Below, piece by piece: positions 1-7,366 of a stretch of DNA of 32,435 nt (position 1 is its first letter; each line of letters starts with the position of its first letter). Below the pieces are notes generated by a model. It ran no database searches. It had not been told where the DNA came from and was given only the letters and a program-made list of their open reading frames with translations. Source of the stretch: Rheinheimera sp. (GTDB lineage Bacteria > Pseudomonadota > Gammaproteobacteria > Enterobacterales > Alteromonadaceae); assembly GCF_030824435.1 (NCBI RefSeq), contig NZ_JAVBXS010000075.1, positions 1 through 32,435 on the forward strand, read 5' to 3'. The translations under genes and the position numbers were made by a program.

Positions 1-997
1 CCATGCCCCCCAACAACTCAACAGACTTCGCCACCATTGCCTGGATATTGTCGGCCACGGCAAAACGGGTCACTAAGGCTCTGGATAAAGCGTCTTTACC
101 AAAGTCACCCCGGTCCAGATTTGCCGCCACTGTGTCCACCAGCATATTGGAGCTTTCCAGTTTGATACAAAGGTTGGTTCTGTCCTGAATAGTGCCACGC
201 CCTGCCGTCATCACTTTTTCAACCAAAGCGGCGGCGATGCCGAGATAACAGGCCGTCAGCAAAATTTCAAACCAGACATAACCCAAAGTCTGCAAATCAT
301 TGTCGGCTGATTGTAATTCTGCACTGAGCTCAAACACTAAATCCGGGTGAACTTCCACATCTTCCAGTATTACAGCGTCCGATTCTGCACCGGCCAAAAT
401 CCAGGAGCCCCAGAAGGGTTCTACCGAAATACCGGCAGACTGCGAAGGGATCAAAGCCACACCTGTGCTGATGCCTTTTTCCGGATGTTCCAGTACCAGA
501 CTTGTTGTCAACAAATCCATAGAACGGGACAGGCTGCAAGGTTGTTTTCTGCCGGTAACGCGCCAGTTTTTGCCATCCCACACCGCTTTCATTGTTGGCG
601 CCAGAATACTCTGTCCGCTGTGACCTTCGGCAAAAGCCGATGACATCAGACGTTTATCCCTTGCTATCCCATCAAGCAACATCCACTCAGGGCCATCACT
701 GGATTCAGCCAATGCTTTTAAACTGGCAACCGAAAACTGATGCATAGTGGTGGCCAGCGCCAGCGAAGGTGAACGAGCCGCCAGAGCACGGGTTAACTGA
801 GCGGCCTGGGCCGCTGTTGCACCTTTACCACCATGAATTTCGGCAATCAATAATCCGGCGCCGCCGGCTTCTTTGTACCAGCGCAAAGCCGGGTTTCCCG
901 GACTTTCCAGGTCCTGCAACGGCAAAGTGGCCAGCCTGGCGTCCAGTCCGGGTAAAAAACGTTCCAATGCAGCACGTTCAGTAGCTAACAGTCTCAT
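1..997 (-). CDS. acyl-CoA dehydrogenase family protein (3' end cut by window edge)
   Basis: FAD-dependent acyl-CoA dehydrogenase, which introduces an alpha,beta double bond into an acyl thioester. About 332 codons are visible; the family is usually about 380 residues, so roughly the last 50 residues lie outside the window. The frame is open from ATG at 997 to the edge. Recognisable features are the N-terminal helical part, a middle beta domain containing GRKQPCSLS and VALIPSQSAGISVEP, and C-terminal helices ending in AMVAKSVELLGG. The start overlaps the stop of the upstream aldehyde dehydrogenase by four bases (ATGA, 994-997), so the two are translationally coupled and probably act in one pathway. 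The natural substrate cannot be read from the sequence. A carrier-protein-bound acyl chain is as possible as a CoA ester. Confidence 0.85.
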   Translation of the reverse strand, partial: MRLLATERAALERFLPGLDARLATLPLQDLESPGNPALRWYKEAGGAGLLIAEIHGGKGATAAQAAQLTRALAARSPSLALATTMHQFSVASLKALAESSDGPEWMLLDGIARDKRLMSSAFAEGHSGQSILAPTMKAVWDGKNWRVTGRKQPCSLSRSMDLLTTSLVLEHPEKGISTGVALIPSQSAGISVEPFWGSWILAGAESDAVILEDVEVHPDLVFELSAELQSADNDLQTLGYVWFEILLTACYLGIAAALVEKVMTAGRGTIQDRTNLCIKLESSNMLVDTVAANLDRGDFGKDALSRALVTRFAVADNIQAMVAKSVELLGGM

Positions 998-2634
998 ACC
1001 ATCCTCACACAATCATCAACAGCAATTACCTTGTGTTTTTCTTCCTGAAAAGATGTCGATTCAAATACTGCCAGCCGGGGCTGCACCCCTTCGGCAATAC
1101 TGATGCCCTGCAGATGGGAAGAACGTAACAAAGGATAATTGAGTTCGCCAAAAGGTCCGCCCGTCAAACCAGTACCACCATGAGTGGCCAGCCAGGGGGT
1201 AAAACCGATATGCGAGTCGTTAATTTTTAACAAACCACCATTGGTCACTGTCCGCACAAGCTGCTCAATCACCGCCTGGCTGCCGGTCCAGAATGAATTA
1301 CGCAGGCCATATTGGTTTTCATTAATAAACTGAATCACCTCTGTGAGCAGCAGTTCATGGTCGGCTTCAGGCACTATCAACGGTAGTAATGGGAAAAAAG
1401 TTTCATCCGAAACACTGGACATACTGCGTGCTTTTTTCAGGCCCGCCACTTTGACCAGCGTTGGCGCTATAAATGGACCAGTGGCAGAAATGGCACCATC
1501 AAGCTCCACTCTGTGCCCGCCGCTCAGAATAGTGGCACCGGCCTCTACAGACTCTTTCAGATATTTAAAATATTCGTCTGCCCGCAGTACAGGGGATAAC
1601 AGCACCTCCGGATCTTCCGGGTATCCTGGTTTGATCTGCGCCACTTTGGCAACCAGCATGCTGATCAGCTGCTCAGCAATAGCAGGGTGAATAATGGCGT
1701 ATTTAGGCACCATACAAATCTGACCCGAACCAAAAAAACATTCGGTCAGCATTTCAACGGCTTTTTCCAGATCAGCATCCTGCCACACCACACAACCGTC
1801 TTTGCCTGCCAGTTCCAGAATTGGTTTTTTGCCACAGGCAACGGCATCAATGCCAAGCTGGATACCACGCTGACTGCTGCCAAAATAAAAAATGTCGTTT
1901 ACTAAAGGGCTGTCCATCCATTGCTGCAGAATATTGCCGGAATTCCCGCACACTATACTCAGCACACCTGGTGGCGCCCCCAACTCTTCCAGAATTGGCG
2001 CTACAATCTCGCGCCAGACATACATCACACCAAAAGCACAACTGCGTGGAGCTTTTACCACCAGACAATTGCCGGCAACCAGCACTGCAAGACCCCCCAC
2101 CGAATTTGACGCTGCTGCATTTTGTGGTGGGCTCAGCACCACAACACCATCGGGTTTACGCACCAACAACAACTTGCGTGGCCCAATTTTACGTTCTTCG
2201 TACAGCTGCCGCTCCCACAACTCCAGCGATTCAAAGGAGGAACATTGCAGTATACCGGCGACTTCCCATTCAGCTAGCTTGCGGGGGTGACCTTCAGCCA
2301 CCAGCACATCAATAAATTCCTGTTTTCTCTTTTTCACTTCCAGATGAAAACGCCGGGCTAATTCCAGACGTTTTTCCAACGGAAATGCCGCCCAGGCTGG
2401 TGCAGCCTCTTTAGCGCGAACCAAAGCTTCGTCCAGCTGCTGCTGGGTGCTGATGGCACAACGGGCAACCACATCTTGATGGTCCGCCCCATCGTCCCGC
2501 AGCCCTTTTTCCAGCCCCCGTTTTAACTTCACGCTGGCGACAAAATCCTGCAGCACCGCAGAAGCCCGTATGGAATAGACCCACGACGTTGAAGGTTGAT
2601 CTGTACCTGCAATATAAGAGTTGTATGAACGCAT
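994..2634 (-). CDS. aldehyde dehydrogenase family protein
   Basis: NAD(P)-dependent aldehyde dehydrogenase superfamily enzyme of 546 residues. Visible catalytic elements are Asn172 in SPPQNAAAS, Lys194 in VVKAPRS, Glu274 in ILELAGKDG and nucleophile Cys307 in FFGSGQICM, so the enzyme looks intact. The open frame extends 84 codons further upstream to 2886. That extension is Cys-rich, unlike any ALDH N-terminus, and covers a palindromic operator candidate, so the ATG at 2634 (MRSYNSYIAG) was chosen, although its ribosome site is weak. It is the first gene of a coupled pair with the acyl-CoA dehydrogenase. Together they could oxidise a fatty aldehyde and desaturate the acid, or act in the reverse direction as an acyl reductase. 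The direction is inference. Confidence 0.88.
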   Translation of the reverse strand: MRSYNSYIAGTDQPSTSWVYSIRASAVLQDFVASVKLKRGLEKGLRDDGADHQDVVARCAISTQQQLDEALVRAKEAAPAWAAFPLEKRLELARRFHLEVKKRKQEFIDVLVAEGHPRKLAEWEVAGILQCSSFESLELWERQLYEERKIGPRKLLLVRKPDGVVVLSPPQNAAASNSVGGLAVLVAGNCLVVKAPRSCAFGVMYVWREIVAPILEELGAPPGVLSIVCGNSGNILQQWMDSPLVNDIFYFGSSQRGIQLGIDAVACGKKPILELAGKDGCVVWQDADLEKAVEMLTECFFGSGQICMVPKYAIIHPAIAEQLISMLVAKVAQIKPGYPEDPEVLLSPVLRADEYFKYLKESVEAGATILSGGHRVELDGAISATGPFIAPTLVKVAGLKKARSMSSVSDETFFPLLPLIVPEADHELLLTEVIQFINENQYGLRNSFWTGSQAVIEQLVRTVTNGGLLKINDSHIGFTPWLATHGGTGLTGGPFGELNYPLLRSSHLQGISIAEGVQPRLAVFESTSFQEEKHKVIAVDDCVRMV

Positions 2635-2992
2635 AAATATTCCAATCTCAGTTCTTTCGCGACGGCCAAAACGAAATTTTATTTCGTTGCTGAACATCCT
2701 GGTTTTACATTTATGGAATGCCTGATTGACACTGCTCAGCACTATTGAATGTTCTGAACATTCTGTGCTGCACCGCTCTAAGGCGACAACACAGCTTGTT
2801 GCTGGCCGTTCAATTTGATATGCCGGACGACTGCCGTCAGCGCAACCACTTTTCCATCCATTTTTAAAGGCCATGCCTGCTGGCATGGGTCAAAAACTCC
2901 TGAGTGCCAGAGTGAACATCCTCTGTCACTTTATCTTCGTCACCAGACACACTAACTGTGTCAATGTGCAGCCTCAGCTGACTGCAACAGGC
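2635..2992. other. 358-bp intergenic leader of the dehydrogenase pair
   Basis: No convincing gene is present. The stretch holds a perfect 17-bp palindrome at 2747-2763 (listed separately) and a perfect 7-bp inverted repeat with a 4-base loop at 2871-2888 (CCATGCC/GGCATGG). The latter has no U-tract on either strand, so it is more likely a protein-binding site or a structured leader than a terminator. Confidence 0.5.
2747..2763. promoter_or_regulatory. 17-bp perfect palindrome, candidate operator
   Basis: GAATGTTC-T-GAACATTC is a perfect 8+1+8 palindrome, 113 bp upstream of the chosen aldehyde dehydrogenase start. The size and symmetry fit a dimeric helix-turn-helix repressor such as a TetR-family protein. 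The identity of the regulator is unknown, and no candidate gene lies in the window. Confidence 0.45.
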
Positions 2993-5350
2993 TCAGCCCC
3001 TTTGGGGTGGACTGATGTTGTTTTCTTCCGACGCCGCCAGATCAAAGTTCTGCGGCTCAGTGCCGGTTTTTGCCTCCTTGCGGCCGTCGTAACACAACAA
3101 AAATGCCGGAAACAAAATCATACAAACCACTAACGCAAAAAAGATAATCAAGGCCGTTAATAATCCCATGTCGGCATTAAGCCGAAAGCCTGAGAAAATT
3201 AACACGCCAAACCCGGCAATCAATACCACAGAGGTTGACCACAAAGCCCGGCCCACCTTGTTCAGCGTATAATGCACGGCCTGAAAGGTGCTGGCGCCTT
3301 GCGCCCTGACTTTTTGGTAGTTACAGAGAAAATGCACAGTGTCATCAACAATAATGCCAAGCGAAATACCAGCCACCACTGACAAACCCAGATTAATTTC
3401 GCCTTTATACAAACCCCAGACGCCAAACCCAATAACGGCCGGCACCAGATTGGACAAAAAACTGAAAAAACCAATACGCCAACTGCGGAAAATCACCACC
3501 AGCAACAACGAAATTAACACTAGGGTCAGCGGCAGTGTCCACAACATCGACTGCATATTCTGTTCGCTGATATGGGCAAACATCAGGGCTGCACCGGAAA
3601 TAGTAAAAGCGTATGGCTGATGCTGCTGCAGATATTGTGCAATACGCTGTTCCAGCGCAACCAGCTCTTTGCTGCCCAGATTACGGATAGTGGCGCTGGT
3701 TTTGCCCGCACTTTTATCAATATCCACCAAATTGTTCAGATCAAGCCCAAAAGGCAACGACATTTCATACAACAGCAGATACTGCGCCGCCAATTGTTGT
3801 TGCTGCGGTAACTGGTAAAATTGGGGCAAATCACCATTCATGTTTTTATTCAGCCGTTTATAGATATCAGTGAGGCTGACCACATGGGTGACTTCAGGTT
3901 GTGTTGCCAGCCACTGGCTAAAGTCCTGTAATGCAGCAAGATAAGCAGCATCGTTGATACCACTGGCTTTGCCGGATTCCAGCATAATATCAATGCTCAT
4001 GGCAGGTGACATATGCTGCTCCATAAAGTCATTTGCCTGCCTGAATTGGGTGGCCGGTGAAAAATATTTAAGCGGTTCATCATTCACTTTGTTAAAGCTG
4101 ACTGCCACACCACACAACAGCGTAACCACCAGGCCAAACCACAACAACCCACCCCGCCAACGTGTCACCATAGCAGCCAGCAGCAGCATAGATTTATGGT
4201 CCGCTTTTGCATTCTGTAGCGGCGCAGGCAATAACAAAAGCAGAACAGGCAAAATAGTCAGGCTGAGCACACAGGCAATCATCACCCCAACAGCTGTTAA
4301 GTTCCCCAGATCCTGTAGTATCGGCACTTCGGAAAAGTTAAGGGTTAAAAAACCTATAGCTGTGGTGACGCTGGTAATAATGACCGGGCTGAAATTATGC
4401 TCAAGCGCATGCTGCACCGCCTGCTCTTTTGCCATACCTTGTCTTTGGGCATGCTGCATCGCTGACACCAGATGTACACTGTCAGAAACCGCCAACGTCA
4501 TAATAAAAATCGGCACATTCACCGTTGTCACACTGATAAAAAAACCTGCCCAGCCGGCAAAACCCATAGTGATGGCGATAGTACTGACAATCACCACTAC
4601 TGTTGCCAGCGCGGCAGTTGAAGATCTGAGCAGCCAAATCAACATCAGAATAATGGTCAGGAACATCACAGGGATCAGCCGCATCGAGTCCTGTTCAGCT
4701 TCTAATGAAAACGAATAATTCATCGCAACTACACCCGTCTGATAAAAACTGACTTGTGGGTACAGTTGCCGGTATTTTTGCAACACAGCTTCAACATGCA
4801 AATAACTCTGCCGGATATGGGCATCTGCAATAGCATCAGGGAACTGCAACGAAATATTCACGGCGGCAACAGTGGCATCTTCCGAGATCAGCCGGCGTAA
4901 TAATAAAGGCTCCTGCAAGCTGATTTGTCGCACCCTACTGATGGCTGCCGGCGTCAGCTGCTGCGGATCATCAATTAACGAAGCCACGATCAGCTCGTCC
5001 TGCCGCCCTTCGGTATGCTGAAAATTGCTCAGTGAATCGACGCGGATTGAATAGGGTGTTTGCCACAATTCTTCGGTCAATTGATGAAGCAACTTCAGAT
5101 GTTGTGGTGTAAAAATATCGCCTTGTTGCGGAGCAATACCAATCAGCAAATTGTCATTTTTATTAAACTGTTTCTGCATGCGTTCATAAGCAAGCAACTG
5201 CGGATTATCTGGTTTAAAAAAGGTGCGGTAATCGCCACGAAATGTCAATTTGGCGGCGCCTGCGCTCAACAGACAACAAAGGCTCAGAAAAAGCAGCAGC
5301 GTCAGCTTGCGCCTATGGATTAATAATTGCCAAATACTCACAGCTGTCAT
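2993..5350 (-). CDS. MMPL/RND-family exporter
   Basis: Inner-membrane transporter of the RND superfamily (MMPL / sterol-sensing-like branch), 785 residues. The topology is the duplicated RND plan. One N-terminal membrane helix (about 10-32) precedes a periplasmic loop. A five-helix bundle (about 225-375) contains LAVSDSVHLVSAMQH. Another helix (about 400) and a second periplasmic loop follow. A second bundle (about 610-765) contains GIIVDDTVHFLCNY. The buried Asp residues in these two motifs are the likely proton relay. Such proteins export lipids, hydrophobic metabolites or polyketides in proton antiport. It lies upstream of, and in the same direction as, the aldehyde/acyl-CoA dehydrogenase pair, separated by 358 bp, which suggests it may export that pathway's product. 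The ribosome site before ATG 5350 is weak. Confidence 0.9.
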   Translation of the reverse strand: MTAVSIWQLLIHRRKLTLLLFLSLCCLLSAGAAKLTFRGDYRTFFKPDNPQLLAYERMQKQFNKNDNLLIGIAPQQGDIFTPQHLKLLHQLTEELWQTPYSIRVDSLSNFQHTEGRQDELIVASLIDDPQQLTPAAISRVRQISLQEPLLLRRLISEDATVAAVNISLQFPDAIADAHIRQSYLHVEAVLQKYRQLYPQVSFYQTGVVAMNYSFSLEAEQDSMRLIPVMFLTIILMLIWLLRSSTAALATVVVIVSTIAITMGFAGWAGFFISVTTVNVPIFIMTLAVSDSVHLVSAMQHAQRQGMAKEQAVQHALEHNFSPVIITSVTTAIGFLTLNFSEVPILQDLGNLTAVGVMIACVLSLTILPVLLLLLPAPLQNAKADHKSMLLLAAMVTRWRGGLLWFGLVVTLLCGVAVSFNKVNDEPLKYFSPATQFRQANDFMEQHMSPAMSIDIMLESGKASGINDAAYLAALQDFSQWLATQPEVTHVVSLTDIYKRLNKNMNGDLPQFYQLPQQQQLAAQYLLLYEMSLPFGLDLNNLVDIDKSAGKTSATIRNLGSKELVALEQRIAQYLQQHQPYAFTISGAALMFAHISEQNMQSMLWTLPLTLVLISLLLVVIFRSWRIGFFSFLSNLVPAVIGFGVWGLYKGEINLGLSVVAGISLGIIVDDTVHFLCNYQKVRAQGASTFQAVHYTLNKVGRALWSTSVVLIAGFGVLIFSGFRLNADMGLLTALIIFFALVVCMILFPAFLLCYDGRKEAKTGTEPQNFDLAASEENNISPPQRG

Positions 5351-5700
5351 CAGATTTAATAACCTAAAAATAATACCCAGTGGTTGCCTGCATCACAGCA
5401 AGCATGCCCGGCCTGATAAAGAGACACAAAAGGCATAACAAAATAAACAGCTTTGTTATTGTGTAATATCTGCAACGGGAAGCGGCGATAACATAACTGA
5501 AATTCTGCAGTTGTAGAACAATTATTTTACAGATGCCGGAAAACCAAACCAGCACCAACCCCGGCACAACACAACACAAGGAGTCTGAACGCAATAATGC
5601 CATCACGATCTCACACGTGAGATGAAGTAGATAAAACTGTGCTCCGCCGGCTCGGCCGAAACGCCATCTGACGACCAGACAAGAGCTAGCTTATGCCATC
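5351..5700. other. 350-bp intergenic region upstream of the exporter
   Basis: No supportable gene. An 8-bp inverted repeat lies at 5435-5459 (ATAACAAA, 9-bp gap, TTTGTTAT) near the likely exporter promoter. A perfect 16-bp palindrome lies at 5608-5623 (ATCTCAC-AC-GTGAGAT). Neither is followed by a T-run, so both are better read as regulator sites than terminators. The open frame at 5364-5606 on the minus strand has no ribosome site and no recognisable family. Confidence 0.4.
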
Positions 5701-6035
5701 TCAGCGCCCTTTCAACTGCTGTTCACCCCAGATTTTTAACAGCTGCAAAATTTTCGCAAGACTTCTCCCCTGACTGGTCAGACTGTATTCAACCCGCGGA
5801 GGAATTTCAGCATCTTGGGTTCTGCAGACTACAGCATCGCTCTCTCACTCTCTGAGCTGCCGGGTTAAGATCTGTTGTGTCACCTGTGGCATTAACTTAA
5901 ACAGCTGATTAAACCTTAAGGTGCCAGCCTGCAAATGATACAAAATAAAACCTTTTAATTCACCAAAAATAAACCTAACAGCTACCTATTCCCACAGTCT
6001 GTATCCGGATTTCACTCACATATTTTATCTCTCAT
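5701..6035 (-). pseudogene. decayed HxlR-family transcriptional regulator
   Basis: Remnant of a winged-helix HxlR (DUF24) regulator. Its span of about 111 codons equals the normal family length. The C-terminal half is unmistakable: KGFILYHLQAGTLRFNQL, then QQILTRQLRE, then IPPRVEYSLTSQGRSL and a final LKIWGEQQLKGR. The likely original start at 6035 reads MRDKIC, which includes the conserved N-terminal redox Cys. Lesions seen are TGA at 6014-6012, TAG at 5984-5982, a frameshift between the N-terminal frame and the KGFILYHL frame at about 5960-5985, and TGA at 5847-5845, where the family has Leu in its QLREL motif. HxlR proteins usually repress a neighbouring quinone or aldehyde reductase in response to electrophiles. 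The divergent MDR gene at 6132 fits as that target. Confidence 0.85.
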
Positions 6036-6045
6036 AAGTATACTT
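6036..6045. promoter_or_regulatory. 10-bp palindrome in the regulator/oxidoreductase spacer
   Basis: AAGTATACTT is a perfect palindrome directly upstream of the dead HxlR start codon and about 50 bp upstream of the -10 element of the divergent oxidoreductase. It is a possible relic of the HxlR operator. A palindrome this short could also arise by chance. Confidence 0.25.
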
Positions 6046-6094
6046 TTTGTACCTGACTGACAAATTTGTGCACTCTTCTCTTTAATTATCCGCA

Positions 6095-6103
6095 TGCTAT
6101 GAT
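6095..6103 (+). promoter_or_regulatory. extended -10 promoter element of the MDR oxidoreductase
   Basis: TGCTATGAT fits an extended -10 (TGnTATAAT with one mismatch), 28 bp before the chosen start codon. No good -35 hexamer is present at the usual distance, as is common for extended -10 promoters. Confidence 0.4.
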
Positions 6104-6131
6104 TTATAAATCAACAGCAAGAAGGGCGATG

Positions 6132-7124
6132 ATGAAAACAATAACAGCAACCAGACTTCATGGCAGCCTGCTTTGGAATGAAAATGAACACCAGATACCA
6201 ATACCAAAGGATGATCAATATCTTGTAAAAGTATTGGCAAGCTCAGTTAATCCTGTTGATTATAAATTTGCATCAAAATTAGCGGAAGGAGAAACAAGTA
6301 AAGTATTGGGCTGGGATGCCGTTGCCGAAATAGTATCTGATGTTTCAACACAAGGCATAGATAATAAACAGCAGATTGTATGGTATCTGGGAAGCACCTT
6401 AGTTGACGGTTGTCAGTCAGAGTACCAGGTCGTCGATAAAAATCTGCTTGTCCCTGCACCAAAAAGTCTTGCTCCGGCTGAAGCAGCAAGTTTACCTCTG
6501 ACTGGCCTGACCGCTTTAGAGCTTTTGCTGGATAAACTGGCTTATCTTCCTGAAAAGTGTGCACAAAATGCAGCACGCCCTTTGTTATTGATCAACGGCG
6601 CCGGTGGTGTAGGTTCAATATTGCTGCAACTGTGCAAGCTTTGGGGCATCCCTGTGGTTGCCACTGCAAGTCGCGAAGAAAGTCAGCGCTGGTGCCTGAC
6701 AATGGGCGCAACAACAGTGATCAGCCATCAGGCATTGGCTTCGTTGCAACCCGATCAGTTTGCATCAATAGTCTGCGCCCACGACACCGATAAATACTTT
6801 GCGGACATGGTGCGTTTAGCTGCTCCTTTTGGCCATATTATCCTATTGTCCAGTTCAAACCGTGAACATCATATTCAGTTGTTAATGGCCAAAAGTGTCA
6901 GTATTGGTTTTGAATTTGTTTTTACACGCATTCAAAACACAGCCGATGGCAGGAAAAGACAACAAACATTATTATCTTTACTTTCGTCATTAGTCGACGA
7001 TGGTGCAATTAAAAATACAACAACACAGATAATCACCGGGTTAACAGCGAACAATATTCAGCATGCCCATGAATTATTACAACAGCAAAAAATAATTGGA
7101 AAGATAGTCATAAAATATACATAA
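6132..7124 (+). CDS. MDR-superfamily oxidoreductase (zinc-independent quinone-reductase type)
   Basis: NAD(P)H-dependent medium-chain reductase, 330 residues, of the group that reduces quinones or enones. The N-terminal GroES-like half contains LVKVLASSVNPVDYKF. The Rossmann half begins at LLLINGAGGVGS (residues 152-162), the nucleotide-binding glycine motif, followed by VVATASREES. The cysteines that bind catalytic and structural zinc in alcohol dehydrogenases are absent. The ATG at 6132 was preferred: AAGG at 6122-6125 gives a spacing of six, whereas the adjacent ATG at 6129 would be too close and 6066 has no ribosome site. The decayed HxlR regulator is divergent. Such pairs are known as electrophile-response modules, so this enzyme may now be unregulated or controlled from elsewhere. 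Confidence 0.88.
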   Translation: MKTITATRLHGSLLWNENEHQIPIPKDDQYLVKVLASSVNPVDYKFASKLAEGETSKVLGWDAVAEIVSDVSTQGIDNKQQIVWYLGSTLVDGCQSEYQVVDKNLLVPAPKSLAPAEAASLPLTGLTALELLLDKLAYLPEKCAQNAARPLLLINGAGGVGSILLQLCKLWGIPVVATASREESQRWCLTMGATTVISHQALASLQPDQFASIVCAHDTDKYFADMVRLAAPFGHIILLSSSNREHHIQLLMAKSVSIGFEFVFTRIQNTADGRKRQQTLLSLLSSLVDDGAIKNTTTQIITGLTANNIQHAHELLQQQKIIGKIVIKYT

Positions 7125-7160
7125 TTAAAATCCCTCAAAAAATATAGGGGAAATACAAAT

Positions 7161-7195
7161 GCCAGGTTAACAACAAACACACACCTGGCTTTTTA
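7161..7195 (+). terminator. intrinsic terminator after the MDR gene
   Basis: GCCAGGT (7161-7167) pairs with ACCTGGC (7183-7189) across a 15-base loop, followed by TTTTTAT. It lies 37 bp after the MDR stop codon. Confidence 0.6.
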
Positions 7196-7270
7196 TATTT
7201 CACAAGGAATTGTGTACTACATTTCAATCCCGGCTATAGGACACACAATTAAAAACACTTGGGGTAAATC

Positions 7271-7303
7271 AAGCTGATACGAAAAACTAACCGCTATCAG
7301 CTT
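7271..7303. repeat. 9-bp inverted repeat between convergent genes
   Basis: AAGCTGATA (7271-7279) and TATCAGCTT (7295-7303) form a perfect 9-bp stem with a 15-base loop, about 65 bp past the stop of the minus-strand lipoprotein gene. No U-tract follows on either strand. It could stabilise the lipoprotein mRNA 3' end. Confidence 0.4.
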
Positions 7304-7366
7304 ATTCAGATAAAAACAAAACCAGCCACCCGTCAAATATTGCTCTTTCATTGTTACATAGTGTGA

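Noticed and set aside
2635-2886. Upstream extension of the aldehyde dehydrogenase frame to 2886
   Set aside because: The 84 extra residues are Cys-rich, unlike any ALDH N-terminus, and cover two palindromes. The normal ALDH start is at 2634.
2871-2888. CCATGCC/GGCATGG hairpin as a terminator for the exporter transcript
   Set aside because: No U-tract follows on either strand. It is kept only as a possible binding site.
5364-5606. 80-codon minus-strand frame upstream of the exporter
   Set aside because: No ribosome site, no family resemblance, and it overlaps inverted repeats and the likely promoter.
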